DNA of 64,000 bases, taken from assembly GCA_019637265.1 (NCBI GenBank), contig JAHBVY010000001.1, forward strand, positions 434,001 to 498,000, written 5' to 3'. The position numbers and the translations under genes are program-made. Positions 1 through 8,530 of this stretch are shown in pieces; within the stretch, counting starts at the first letter, position 1, and each line of letters opens with the position of its first letter. This stretch comes from Polyangiaceae bacterium (GTDB taxonomy: Bacteria; Myxococcota_A; Polyangia; Polyangiales; Polyangiaceae). The notes beneath the pieces were generated by a model. The model was not told where the DNA came from and ran no database searches. It saw only the letters and a program-made list of their open reading frames with translations.

Positions 1-1
1 G

Positions 2-988
2 GAGGGGGAGGCGCGTCAGCTCACGTTGGCTGACATGGCCGCCTGCGCGCGCGAGCTGAGCGAGCTGGTGGACACCGAGGCGGGGCTGTTCTTCGACTTG
101 GTGATCCGTCAGGGAGACTTGCGAAGCGCGATCGACGCGCTCCGGAGCGGTCGCGCGGCGGTGGCGCGCTTCATCACGGCGTACCGCGACCTGATGCTGC
201 GCCGGGTGGTGGACGACGTGCTCGCCGGCATCGCCCGCGGCGCGCGCGACATCGAGCGGCTCAGCCTGCTGCCGCTCTCCGCCGCGCTCAGCGAGCGCCT
301 GGGATCGGCGCAGCAAGAGGAGTCGCTCCGGGCGCGGGCCCAGGCGGGGGACGCCGCGGCCGCGAACGATCTGGTGTGGCACCTGTTCGTGTTGGGCGCT
401 CCACCCGCGCTGACTGAGCTGAGCGCGGAGGTGACGGGCCTGCTCCGGCCGCGCGCGCGCTGCTTGGTGGTGGCGGCGCGCGCCTTGGTCGATCCGGAGG
501 CTCACCTCGCAGATCTCGGTCAGCAGCTCGGCAAGGCGGGCGTCTTCGCCCTGGGTCAGGTGCTGGCGGCGCAGGCGCGGCTCGCGAGCTTCGGGCGGCG
601 GCGTGAAGATCACGATCAGGGCTTCCTCGCCGTCGCGGTCCCGGTGATGCACGAGCTGGGGCGCGCGGCGCCGGGCGAGGACGCGGATCCGCTGGCCTCC
701 GCCTGCGCCTACCATTTCCGCGCGCGAATTCGCTTGGCGCTGCCGCGGGTGCTCGGCCGCCACCAGCTCGCGATCGAGGATCTCGAGCGCGAGCTCGGCG
801 TGTTGTCCGCCGCGGGGGGGCGCATCGGCGCGGCGCACCGCGCGCGGCTCGAGGGCAACGCCCGGCTCAGCCTGGCGAGCGCTTACCAGGAGGCCGGGCG
901 CCGCGTGGAGGCGCGCGCCGAGCTCGAGCGCGCCACCGCGGTGGATCCAGAGGGGCCGATCGGAGCGGCGGCTCGGCGTCTGGCGTGA
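2..988 (+). CDS. TPR-like alpha-helical protein, 5' end cut by window
   Basis: The reading frame is open from base 2 with no stop before the first possible start (TTG at 26), so the gene begins outside the window. The visible 329 residues are Ala/Arg/Leu-rich and predicted mostly helical. The last ~45 residues (ARLSLASAYQEAGRRVEARA, then a helix ending in AVDPEGP) look like a degenerate tetratricopeptide repeat, which suggests a protein-interaction scaffold. No catalytic motif, signal peptide or membrane segment is visible in the part present. It is followed 85 bases later by a J-domain protein on the same strand, so the two may be co-transcribed. The function is unknown and the TPR call is weak; that it is a real gene is supported by strong GC3-type coding bias. 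Confidence 0.6.
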   Translation, partial: EGEARQLTLADMAACARELSELVDTEAGLFFDLVIRQGDLRSAIDALRSGRAAVARFITAYRDLMLRRVVDDVLAGIARGARDIERLSLLPLSAALSERLGSAQQEESLRARAQAGDAAAANDLVWHLFVLGAPPALTELSAEVTGLLRPRARCLVVAARALVDPEAHLADLGQQLGKAGVFALGQVLAAQARLASFGRRREDHDQGFLAVAVPVMHELGRAAPGEDADPLASACAYHFRARIRLALPRVLGRHQLAIEDLERELGVLSAAGGRIGAAHRARLEGNARLSLASAYQEAGRRVEARAELERATAVDPEGPIGAAARRLA

Positions 989-1000
989 GCGGCGCCCCGT

Positions 1001-1022
1001 CGCGGTGCCGTCCAACCCCCCC
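1001..1022 (+). repeat. Minimal copy of the GCGGTGCCGTCCAACC repeat family
   Basis: Contains GCGGTGCCGTCCAACC followed by a run of C. The same 16-mer opens full-length ~170-180 bp repeats at 24632, 27437 (inverted) and 49010, and another minimal copy at 61743. Because a GTG inside this repeat (1005) is a possible start of the next gene, it argues that the true start is downstream. Confidence 0.55.
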
Positions 1023-1073
1023 CGCACTCCTCAGAAGTTGCCCCGGAGCTCGCCCGCGAGCTACCGGAGCCTC

Positions 1074-1928
1074 ATGCGGCTGCCTGGGCGCCTCGACCGG
1101 ACCACCCTGGGCGATGTGCTGGGCGCGCTGTATCGCGCCCGCGCCACGGGGACGCTGGCGCTGATCGAGCGGCGCGGCTGTCACGCTGGGCGTGAGCACC
1201 GCTTGGTCCTCACCCAAGGCCTGGTGGAGGCCGTGGAGTCGCCGCTCCCACAGGTGAAGCTCGGCGAGCTGCTCTATCAGGAGGGCTTCCTCGCCGAGCT
1301 CGAGTTCCTGCGGCTCGGGCGCGAGCTGAATCGTGAGCCATCCTTACGAGTGGGGGAGCTGCTCACGGCGCGGAGCTGGGTGAGCGGTGAGGTGGTGCGC
1401 GCCGCCCTGCGTCACCAGCTGCGGCGGCGGTTGGACGAGCTGTTTCGCCTCGCGGACGCCGAGCTGCGTTTCCACGTGGTCACGCCGCGGGCGCGCGCCG
1501 AGATCCCCCCGCTCGCGCCGGAGGAGTTCCTGTTCGGTCGGCCGCGCGCGCGCTCCCGCGGGCCGCAGGAGCACCCAGCGGCGGGCGCGTCCGCGGAGCC
1601 CTCCTCGGGGCGGCCCTTCGCGGAGCGCTCATCGCCCATGTATGGGCGACCGGCCGGTCGCCCCCACCCAGAGTCGTCCGGGGATCGAGGCGCGCGGACA
1701 GGCTCCGAAGCGCCGACGCCCCGACGTCGTGATCCTGTACGTCAGCGAGCCTGTCAAACCCTGGGGATCGCCCCGGACGCCGATCGGGGCGCGGTGGCTC
1801 GCGCCTTCCGTCAGCTCGCGCGCCAGGTGCACCCCGATCGCCACCCCGGCGCCAGCGCCGACGAGCGTCAGCGCCTGATGCGCGACCTGGCGCGGCTCTC
1901 CGCGGCCTACCACGCGCTAGTCGGTTGA
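1074..1928 (+). CDS. DUF4388-type protein with C-terminal J domain
   Basis: The first ~110 residues (LPGRLDRTTLGDVLGALYRA and the following strand GTLALIE) resemble the DUF4388/PatA-N module common in myxobacterial regulators. A low-complexity Pro/Arg/Ser linker follows. Residues ~224-284 form a J domain, with helix II, the HPD tripeptide at about residue 253 and a closing helix. J domains stimulate the ATPase of Hsp70, so this is probably a cytoplasmic co-chaperone-like adaptor; its partner is unknown. ATG 1074 was chosen because GGAG lies just upstream and the DUF4388 homology begins there. An in-frame GTG at 1005 would add 23 residues encoded by a dispersed repeat and is less likely. Gene confident; role inferred. 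Confidence 0.75.
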   Translation: MRLPGRLDRTTLGDVLGALYRARATGTLALIERRGCHAGREHRLVLTQGLVEAVESPLPQVKLGELLYQEGFLAELEFLRLGRELNREPSLRVGELLTARSWVSGEVVRAALRHQLRRRLDELFRLADAELRFHVVTPRARAEIPPLAPEEFLFGRPRARSRGPQEHPAAGASAEPSSGRPFAERSSPMYGRPAGRPHPESSGDRGARTGSEAPTPRRRDPVRQRACQTLGIAPDADRGAVARAFRQLARQVHPDRHPGASADERQRLMRDLARLSAAYHALVG

Positions 1929-1935
1929 GCTGACC

Positions 1936-2688
1936 TCACAGCCGCTCGAGCAGCGCCGGGAGCCCCAGCAGGTCGGGCAAGGTGTGGCTCGGCTTCGACT
2001 GCGCGAGCGCGGCGGCCTCCGCGAAGCCGCCGGTCACCGCCACGCTGACGCTGCCAGCGCGGCGCGCCGCGAGCACGTCTTGTGGGCCATCGCCGACGAA
2101 CACCAGGCTGCGCGGTGAGATGTCGAGCGCCTGACACAGCTGCAGGAGCGGCAGCGGCGAGGGCTTGCGCTCGGGGAGATCGTCACCGCACACCACCACA
2201 TCGAACAGCGGGGTCAGCTCCAGCGCGTCGAGCAGCGCGAGCGTGGGGAGGCGTGGCTTGTTGGTGCACAGCGCGAGCGGCGCGCCGCGGGCGCGCAGGG
2301 TGGTGAGCACCGTCATCGCGCCGGGCAGCAGCGTGGTGTGCACCGCCGGCGCGGCGAGGTAGTGGGCGGTGAAGCGCGCCTCCGCCGTGATGACGTCGGG
2401 GTGGCCGCTGGGGGCGGCGAGCGCGCGCGCGACGAGCTTGGCCGCGCCGTCACCGACGTAGCCGCGGACCTCCTCGGAGCCGAGCGGCGCGCGACCGAGC
2501 TCCACCAAGGTGAGGTTCAGGGCGGCGCGGATGTCTTCCAGCGAGTCCACCAGGGTGCCATCCAAATCGAACCCCACCGCCGCGGCGCGCTGGCGCTTCC
2601 GCTCGGGCCGTGAGCTCGGGGCGCCGGCTGCCGTGGCCGAGCCCGAGCGCGCCGTGTTCGACGCGCTCTTCAACGGGGCGCCTGCCAC
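1936..2688 (-). CDS. gph: HAD-family phosphatase, phosphoglycolate phosphatase-like
   Basis: A 250-residue HAD hydrolase of the Gph type, which dephosphorylates 2-phosphoglycolate to glycolate and is cytosolic. Motif I is DLDGTLVDS at residues 41-49, carrying the nucleophilic Asp and the acid/base Asp. A helical cap follows (YVGDGAAKLV region, typical of Gph). Motif II is CTNKP, the conserved Lys is in ERKPSP, and motif IV is GDGPQDVLAARRAG. The N-terminus carries ~35 extra Arg/Ser/Ala residues before the fold; a shorter start at a GTG near the DLDGT motif is possible. Its start overlaps the end of the upstream chlorite-dismutase-family gene by 19 bp, so the two are translationally coupled. 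Substrate specificity within the Gph/PgmB group cannot be settled by eye. Confidence 0.8.
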   Translation of the reverse strand: MAGAPLKSASNTARSGSATAAGAPSSRPERKRQRAAAVGFDLDGTLVDSLEDIRAALNLTLVELGRAPLGSEEVRGYVGDGAAKLVARALAAPSGHPDVITAEARFTAHYLAAPAVHTTLLPGAMTVLTTLRARGAPLALCTNKPRLPTLALLDALELTPLFDVVVCGDDLPERKPSPLPLLQLCQALDISPRSLVFVGDGPQDVLAARRAGSVSVAVTGGFAEAAALAQSKPSHTLPDLLGLPALLERL

Positions 2689-3407
2689 TCCGCGTAGCCT
2701 ACGAAGAAGGGCCCCATGTGCGCGATGTACTGCGAGGTCTGCTGCGTCTTACGCATCGCCTGCACCACGTGAGAGAGCGGGTAGAGGTCCTTACCCACCA
2801 GCCCGAGCACGAACTCATTGTCGTTCGCGTCGAGCCCATGACACGCGAGGCGCACGTCGTGCACCAGGTCGCTGGTGCCGTAGCTGCGCCCGATCGCCGC
2901 GTGCTCGTGCAGGATGCGCCCGCGGTCCGCCGCGGGCAGCTGCTCGAAGGCGCCGGTGCGCCGGAGCGGGTACCACACCGCCCAGCGCCAGTTCGGGTTA
3001 CTGACGGTCGCGATGGGTCGCTCGAGCAACCAGAAGCTCAGGTCTGGTTCGAAGCCCGAGCTGTACGAGCGTCCCACCTGGGTGAGCTCGGGGCGCAGCT
3101 CGAGCTCCTCCACCTCGGCGAGCCTCGGGTGCAGGTGCTGGATGAAGTCGTTCGGATCTTGGCTCCAGCTCAGCACCGCGAGGCCACGCGGGTGGTTGAA
3201 GTCGCGGTACAGCACCGCGGGGTGGCCGCCGTCTTGGAGCAGCTGAGCCAGCTTGCCGCGCACGTGAGCGACCTCGGTGCCGCGCGTCACCTGATAGACG
3301 AGCAGCTGCATGAACAGGCGCGTGTCCAGCGTGCTCGGCTGCCCGTCCTTGGGTGCGCCGCGCTCGCGCAGATCGAGCGCTCCCTCGGGCGATTCTGAAC
3401 CGGTCAT
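2670..3407 (-). CDS. Chlorite dismutase-family haem protein (possible coproheme decarboxylase)
   Basis: A 245-residue protein of the Cld/HemQ fold. The N-terminal half has QLLVYQVTRG and the C-terminal half HDVRLACHGLDANDNEFVLG, followed by MRKTQQTSQYIAHMGPFFVG, which matches the closing block of coproheme decarboxylase-like proteins (RxT...PFFxG). Members bind haem or coproheme and either decarboxylate coproheme III to haem b or, in true chlorite dismutases, split chlorite. I do not see enough to assign the active-site residues, so the decarboxylase role is an inference from length and the C-terminal block. The ATG at 3407 begins the Cld-like sequence; it faces hisZ divergently across 93 bases that must hold both promoters. 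It overlaps the phosphatase gene downstream. Confidence 0.75.
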   Translation of the reverse strand: MTGSESPEGALDLRERGAPKDGQPSTLDTRLFMQLLVYQVTRGTEVAHVRGKLAQLLQDGGHPAVLYRDFNHPRGLAVLSWSQDPNDFIQHLHPRLAEVEELELRPELTQVGRSYSSGFEPDLSFWLLERPIATVSNPNWRWAVWYPLRRTGAFEQLPAADRGRILHEHAAIGRSYGTSDLVHDVRLACHGLDANDNEFVLGLVGKDLYPLSHVVQAMRKTQQTSQYIAHMGPFFVGYAEWQAPR

Positions 3408-3500
3408 GGGGCGAGGATACACAGAAGGGGGGGAGCGGCTAGCCAACAAGCGGCCATTGTTCCGTGCGCGGTTCGGGTTTCGCTGTAGAGTCCGCCCCGC

Positions 3501-4913
3501 ATGATTTTGCAGGGCGCCGCCGTCCCAGCCGCTTCCGTCGCGCGCGGCGTGCTCCGGCACCCGCTGCCCGCGGGCATGCGCGATCGGCTGCCCGAGGACG
3601 CGCGCTTGGAGGCGGAGCTGAGCCGGCGCCTGCTCGGGAGCTTCGAGCTCCACGGTTACGAGCAGGTGGGCGTGCCCGCCTTCGAGTTCGCGGAGGTGCT
3701 CGAGCGCGGGCTCGGCTCGTTCGCGCCGGGCGAGGTGCTGCGCTTCGTGGAGCCGGAGAGCGGGGAGGTGGTGGCGCTGCGCCCCGACATGACGCCCCAG
3801 CTCGCGCGCCTCGTGGCCACGCGGCTCGCTTCGGCGCCGCTGCCGGCGCGGCTCAGCTACCAAGGCTCGGTGCTCCGGCGCCCGCTCGAGCGCGCTCGCA
3901 CCCAGCGTCAGGTGCTTCAAGCCGGCGTGGAGCTGGTGGGGCTGTCCGGTGTCGAGGCCGATCTCGAGATCTTGGAGCTGGCGGTCGCCAGCGTGCAGCG
4001 CGCCGGCCTCAGCTACGCGGTGCTCGACCTCAGCCACGCCGGCATCACCGGCCCGCTGCTCGAGCCGCTCGAGCCCGAGCGCCGCGACGAGGTGGCGCTC
4101 GCGCTGTCGCTCAAAGATCAGAGCCAGCTCGAGGCGCTCACCGAAGGCGCGCCGCTCAGCGCCGTCGATCGCGCCGCGCTGCGCGCCTTACCGCAGCTCC
4201 ACGGCGGTGAGGCGCTGTGGCCCCGCGCCGAGCGGCTGCTCGCCGGTTCTTCGGCGGAGCGCGGCGTTCGGGAGCTGCATCTGCTGTGGACGCGCGCGCG
4301 CGCGCTCGGGGTGCCGGTGCTGGCGGACCTCGGCGAGGTGCGCGCGTTCCGCTACTACAGCGGCTTCTTGTTCCAGCTCTTGGCGGAGGGGCCGGGGCGC
4401 CCGCTGGTGTCCGGGGGTCGCTACGATGGCCTGCTCGGGCGCTTCGGGGAGAGCCGCCCCGCCGCGGGGATGGCGGTGGACGTGGATCGCCTGCGGCTCG
4501 CCCTGGCGCGCACGGGTGAGCTGCCGGGGCGCGGCGCGCGGGTGCTGGTGGCGCCGGAGCTCCTGGCGCTCACGTCGGCGCTGCGCGCCGCGCGTCTGCC
4601 GTGCGCCGTCGGTCCCACTGACGATCGCGCCGCCTACGCCGCGGCCTGGCGCTACACCCATCGCCTCGAGCTCGAGTCGGCCGGTCTGGTGCTGCACCCG
4701 GTGGGCTCGTCCATGGGACGCGCAGGATCGACTGGGCTGGCTGGTTCGTCAGTTGAATCGACGATTGACTCGTCAGCTGCTGCTGCGGCGGTGAGCCAGT
4801 CAGTTGCCAGTACGAGGTGGGCGGAGGCTTCGGAAGCCGAGCGCGTGGCCCTCGAGGTGCGCCGGCTGATCGAGGCGCCGGTTGGAGCGGGCCCAGGAGC
4901 CGAGGGCTCGTGA
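3501..4913 (+). CDS. hisZ: ATP phosphoribosyltransferase regulatory subunit, HisRS-like
   Basis: A 470-residue class II aminoacyl-tRNA-synthetase-like protein lacking the anticodon-binding domain. Visible blocks are PAGMRDRLPEDARLE near the start, the motif 2 region (ALRPDMTPQLARLVATRL, then LSYQGSVLRR) and the HisRS-type signature SGGRYDGLLGRFG with GMAVDVDRL after it. HisZ partners the short HisG to make ATP phosphoribosyltransferase, the first step of histidine synthesis; no hisG is in this window. The gene immediately precedes purA, an arrangement seen in many bacteria. The C-terminal ~70 residues are a Ser/Ala/Thr-rich, low-complexity tail from DNA with short repeated GTCAGY motifs, absent from typical HisZ. 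The alternative, a truncated HisRS, is less likely given the missing domain. Confidence 0.83.
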   Translation: MILQGAAVPAASVARGVLRHPLPAGMRDRLPEDARLEAELSRRLLGSFELHGYEQVGVPAFEFAEVLERGLGSFAPGEVLRFVEPESGEVVALRPDMTPQLARLVATRLASAPLPARLSYQGSVLRRPLERARTQRQVLQAGVELVGLSGVEADLEILELAVASVQRAGLSYAVLDLSHAGITGPLLEPLEPERRDEVALALSLKDQSQLEALTEGAPLSAVDRAALRALPQLHGGEALWPRAERLLAGSSAERGVRELHLLWTRARALGVPVLADLGEVRAFRYYSGFLFQLLAEGPGRPLVSGGRYDGLLGRFGESRPAAGMAVDVDRLRLALARTGELPGRGARVLVAPELLALTSALRAARLPCAVGPTDDRAAYAAAWRYTHRLELESAGLVLHPVGSSMGRAGSTGLAGSSVESTIDSSAAAAAVSQSVASTRWAEASEAERVALEVRRLIEAPVGAGPGAEGS

Positions 4914-4934
4914 GCCACCTGTTCATTGTTTGGA

Positions 4935-4958
4935 GAGCGCCTGGGTCGTCAGGCGCTC
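4935..4958 (+). promoter_or_regulatory. Perfect 9-bp hairpin in the purA leader
   Basis: GAGCGCCTG and CAGGCGCTC pair perfectly around the 6-nt loop GGTCGT, ending 19 bases before the purA ATG and just upstream of its GGAGG ribosome-binding site. There is no T-run after it, so it is not a simple intrinsic terminator. It may control mRNA processing or translation at the hisZ-purA junction; that is inference. Confidence 0.4.
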
Positions 4959-4977
4959 GACCGTTGGAGGAGCGCGC

Positions 4978-6279
4978 ATGTCGTCCGTGGTGATCGTCGG
5001 GGCCCAGTGGGGTGACGAAGGCAAAGGGAAAATAGTCGACATCTACACCGAGTTCGCTGAGCTGGTGGTGCGCTATGCGGGCGGCCCGAACGCCGGCCAC
5101 ACCTTGGTGATCGGGGACGAGAAGCTGGTGGTGCGCCTGGTGCCGAGCGGCATCCTGCGCCCGAACACGCGCTGCGTGCTGGGGCAGGGGATGGTGGTGG
5201 ACGTCGACGTGCTGCTCGGGGAGATCGACGAGCTCACGCGCCGCGGTCACACCAGCGTCACCGAGCGCCTGGTGGTGAGCGACCGCGCGCACCTGATCAT
5301 GCCGTACCATATCCTCGTGGATACGCTGCGTGAGGCGGGCGCCCGTGCCGATCAGGCGATCGGCACCACCAAGAAGGGCATCGGCCCCGCTTATGAGGAT
5401 AAAGCGCGGCGGCTGGGGCTCCACCTGGGTTTGCTTCGGAGCCCTGACGTGTTGCGTGAGAAGGTGGCGCTCGCGCTGGAGGCGTGGCGCCCCATCATCG
5501 AGGCGCTCGGCGGCGAGCAGCCGAGCTTGGAGGAGGCCCTGGCGCCGGCGCTTTCGGCGCGCGACCGCTTGGTGCCGCTCTTGGGGGACGCCTCTCACAT
5601 CACGCACGAGGCGCTCACGCGCGGCGTGCGGGTGATGTTCGAGGGCGCCCAGGGCACCTTGCTCGACGTCGATCACGGCACTTACCCGTTCGTGACCTCC
5701 AGCAGCGCGGTGGCGGGCGGCGCGGCGACGGGCGCCGGCATCGGCCCCAGCCGCATCGGCAAGGTGGTGGGGATCACCAAGGCCTACACCACGCGCGTCG
5801 GCGCGGGCCCGTTCCCCACCGAGCTCGAGGGCGCGAGCGGCGATCACCTGCGCCACGTGGGCGCCGAGTTTGGTTCGGTTACCGGACGACCTCGCCGCAC
5901 GGGTTGGCTCGATCTGCCGGCGCTGCGCTACGCCGCGCGCGTGAACGGCCTCGACGCGCTGGCGATCACCAAGCTCGACGTGCTCACCGGGCTGCCCGAG
6001 CTGAAGGTGTGTGTGGCCTACGACACGCCCGATGGGCGCGTGGCCGATCTACCCATCGATCGGCTGACGGGGCCCGGCGCCGCCACGCCGGTGCTGGAGG
6101 CGCTGCCCACTTGGACAGAGGACCTGTCCCAGGCGCGCTCCCTCGCAGAGCTGCCCGAAGCAGCGCGCGGTTACCTGAAGCGCCTGGAGCAGGCGGTGGA
6201 GGTGCCGCTCTGCCTCGTGAGCGTGGGCCCCGGGCGCCACCAGACCATCACCCTGCAAGATCCGTTCGACGCCCGTTGA
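4978..6279 (+). CDS. purA: Adenylosuccinate synthetase
   Basis: A 433-residue cytosolic enzyme joining IMP and aspartate with GTP to make adenylosuccinate, the first committed step to AMP. The P-loop-like GAQWGDEGKGKIVDI sits at residues 7-21 and holds the catalytic Asp. NAGHTLVIG follows, and further hallmark blocks are GTTKKGIGPAYEDK, FEGAQGTLLDVDHGTYPFVT, GITKAYTTRVGAGPFPTE, TGRPRRTGWLD and the guanine-binding region ITKLDVLTGL. Length is normal for the family. ATG 4978 is preceded by GGAGG at good spacing and begins exactly at the conserved N-terminus. hisZ lies 64 bases upstream on the same strand. Confidence 0.97.
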   Translation: MSSVVIVGAQWGDEGKGKIVDIYTEFAELVVRYAGGPNAGHTLVIGDEKLVVRLVPSGILRPNTRCVLGQGMVVDVDVLLGEIDELTRRGHTSVTERLVVSDRAHLIMPYHILVDTLREAGARADQAIGTTKKGIGPAYEDKARRLGLHLGLLRSPDVLREKVALALEAWRPIIEALGGEQPSLEEALAPALSARDRLVPLLGDASHITHEALTRGVRVMFEGAQGTLLDVDHGTYPFVTSSSAVAGGAATGAGIGPSRIGKVVGITKAYTTRVGAGPFPTELEGASGDHLRHVGAEFGSVTGRPRRTGWLDLPALRYAARVNGLDALAITKLDVLTGLPELKVCVAYDTPDGRVADLPIDRLTGPGAATPVLEALPTWTEDLSQARSLAELPEAARGYLKRLEQAVEVPLCLVSVGPGRHQTITLQDPFDAR

Positions 6280-6486
6280 GCTGGCGTTTGCACCCAATCA
6301 TCAGCTACACTGCCTAGACGGCGCGGTGTCGCCCAGCTGCTGCAAGAGGGGATCGGGGGGTTGGGTTCCGCTGCTCGGCGCTCGGCGAGCTAGCCAGGCA
6401 GAGCCCGGTACCGTGCGCTGCGCTGCGTCACGCCGCCGCCTCAGCTGACGCGAGCCCCCGCGGCGGCTCCGCGGTAGGCTCCGCTC

Positions 6487-7365
6487 ATGTGGCTCTTGCC
6501 GCCGATGCCGATCGACACCGTGGTGCAGCTCGCGAGCGACACGTCGGTGCGCCCCGAGGTGTGCCGGGGGCGCTCCGCGCGCGCGGCGCTGTGGCCCCCG
6601 GACGGCGCGCCGTCGCGCGTCGAGTATTGCCGCTGGCTCGCGCGCGGCTACAGCGCGCTCGAGCGCGATCCGCTGGGCGCCCTCGCTTTGGCGGATCGAG
6701 CGACGGCGCGCTTCCGCGGCGACGCCGCGTCGCGCTGGCTGGCTGGGCAGGCGCTCACCGCGCTCGGGCGCTACGCGGAGGCCGATGCGCGTTTCCGCGA
6801 GGCAACACGCATGGCGCCGCTCGGGCCCTCCGGCGCGGCGCCGCTGCAAGATCTCGCGCGCGCCGCCGCCATGACGGGCGACAGCGCGCGCGCCGCCGAA
6901 GCCTACGGGCGCCTGCTCGCGCGGGCCGGCGCCTTGGCGGCGGAGGCGCGGCGCCAGGCGGCGCCGGTGGAGGCGGCGCTGGCGCAGATGAACGCGGGGG
7001 AGCTCGACCGCGCCCTCGGCACCTTGCAGTCACGCGGGGAGGGCAGGGGGGTGCGCGCGCCGGGCTGGGAGGCTTACTTGCAGGGGGCGCTCGGGCTCGC
7101 CTACTCGCGCGCCGGGCGCGAGCCGGAGGCGCAGGGCGCGCTGCGCGACGTGGGCACCAGCGTGCTGAGCTTGCACCTGGCCACGCTGCGTGAGGGCGGC
7201 GCGCCAGCGCGCGGGTTGCCCGTGATCCCCGAGGCGGATTTACACGCGCTGCTCGGGATGCTGAGCGAAGACCGCGCGGAGCGAGCCCAGCACTGGCGCC
7301 GCTACCTGGAGCTGGTGCCCGAGGGCGCCCCCACCCGCGCGCACGCCGCGGAGCGCGCGCGGTGA
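6487..7365 (+). CDS. TPR-repeat protein
   Basis: A 292-residue Ala/Arg-rich protein built from helical pairs. Segments such as ALTALGRYAEADARFREATR (residues ~80-100), MTGDSARAAEAYGRLLARAG and GLAYSRAGREPEAQGALRDV are recognisable tetratricopeptide repeats, so a scaffold or assembly role is likely. The N-terminal MWLLPPMPIDTVVQL is only mildly hydrophobic and not a clear signal peptide; an in-frame ATG at 6505 is an alternative start. The stop overlaps the start of the next TPR gene (GTGA), so the two are translationally coupled. No catalytic domain is visible and no specific function can be given. Confidence 0.65.
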   Translation: MWLLPPMPIDTVVQLASDTSVRPEVCRGRSARAALWPPDGAPSRVEYCRWLARGYSALERDPLGALALADRATARFRGDAASRWLAGQALTALGRYAEADARFREATRMAPLGPSGAAPLQDLARAAAMTGDSARAAEAYGRLLARAGALAAEARRQAAPVEAALAQMNAGELDRALGTLQSRGEGRGVRAPGWEAYLQGALGLAYSRAGREPEAQGALRDVGTSVLSLHLATLREGGAPARGLPVIPEADLHALLGMLSEDRAERAQHWRRYLELVPEGAPTRAHAAERAR

Positions 7366-8435
7366 GGCGCCCTGATGGTCAGCCACACGGCCAGCCGCGG
7401 CTCGCGCTCCGGGTGCCACCACGGCGCCGCGCGCTGCTGGGCGGGGCGCTGCTGGGCCTGGCGCTCCTGCTGGTGGGCGGCCTCTCGAGTCAGGCGGCGG
7501 AGGCGAAGCCGAGCGTGTGGCAGGCGGCGAAGGATCCGGAGCGCGCCCGCGCGGAGCGCGCGCGCGTCTCGGCGGAGCGGATGCTGAGCCGCGCCTTGAT
7601 GGCGGAGCGGCTCAGCGCGCGGAGCGCGCAGTCCCTCGAGCGCGCGAGCCTCGCGATGCTCGAGCTCTCGGAGGGCCACGGCGGTCCAGCGCACGACTAC
7701 TTGCTCGGGCACCTGCTCGCGCTGCACGGCAGCGACCTCGAGCGCGCGCGCGCGGTGCTGCGGCGCGCGCTCCGGCGCGCGCCGGATTCGCCGGTCGCGC
7801 GCCGCGCCTGGTTCGATTTGGGGGTGGTCAGCGCCAAGCTGGGGGACGGCGCGGGGGAGCACCGCGCTTACACTCAGGGCCTCAGCACGGCCTGGGAGCG
7901 CGACCTGCGGGGCAACCTGTACTTGAACCGCGCGGAGTCGAGCATGGTAGCCGGGCGGCTGATGGACGCGCTGACTGACTATCACGCGGCGGTGCGCGCC
8001 GCCTCCGATCCCCACGTGCAGGCGCTGGCCTACTGGGGGCTGGCGATCGTGCGGGAGCGCCTGGGTGATTTACCCAAGGCGCTCGAGGCCGCGGGGCTGG
8101 CGCACCGCATCGCGCCGAACGCCTTGCAGCTCCCGAGCGTGTTCTTCGTGCCCCGGTATGATCTGCACTACTATCAGGCGCTCACCTTCATGGCGCTCGG
8201 GCGCGAGACCACGGCGCTGCACGAGCGCGTGCGCTGGCTGGGTCAGGCGGTGTCGGCCTGGGCGCGCTACGTCCGGGCGGCGGAGGCGGACACCGAGCCA
8301 GGCGCCGGCGTGTGGCTCCCCAACGCGCGCCTCCATCACGCGAGCTGCGAGCGCCAGCTGAAGGAGGCGCGGCGCGCGCTCGCCTCGCGTCCCCGCGCGC
8401 GTGAGGCACCCGCGCCCGACGAGGACGCGCTGTAG
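7362..8435 (+). CDS. Secreted TPR-repeat protein
   Basis: A 357-residue protein with an N-terminal Arg-rich segment, the hydrophobic stretch ALLGGALLGLALLLVGGLSS and a likely cleavage site near QAAEA, so it is probably exported to the periplasm or held by one N-terminal membrane segment. The rest consists of TPR-like helical pairs, including ARAVLRRALRRAPDSPVARR, LTDYHAAVRAASDPHVQALA and LAIVRERLGDLPKALEAAGL. It starts at a GTG overlapping the stop of the preceding TPR gene. Together they look like a two-gene unit assembling some envelope complex, but no partner is evident. Confidence 0.65.
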   Translation: MRRPDGQPHGQPRLALRVPPRRRALLGGALLGLALLLVGGLSSQAAEAKPSVWQAAKDPERARAERARVSAERMLSRALMAERLSARSAQSLERASLAMLELSEGHGGPAHDYLLGHLLALHGSDLERARAVLRRALRRAPDSPVARRAWFDLGVVSAKLGDGAGEHRAYTQGLSTAWERDLRGNLYLNRAESSMVAGRLMDALTDYHAAVRAASDPHVQALAYWGLAIVRERLGDLPKALEAAGLAHRIAPNALQLPSVFFVPRYDLHYYQALTFMALGRETTALHERVRWLGQAVSAWARYVRAAEADTEPGAGVWLPNARLHHASCERQLKEARRALASRPRAREAPAPDEDAL

Positions 8436-8530
8436 CCGCGAGCCGCGAGCGTCCTTGAGAGGTGAGTGGAGCTGTTCAATGCGGCTGCGGTCCCGCGAGA
8501 GGAGCGCGCCCAGGCGGTTCGAGGCCCTGC

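Noticed and set aside
1387-1878. Long open frames overlapping the J-domain gene in other frames
   Set aside because: High GC leaves alternative frames open; these translate to Arg/Ala/Pro-rich sequence with no motif, while the chosen frame carries DUF4388 and HPD motifs.
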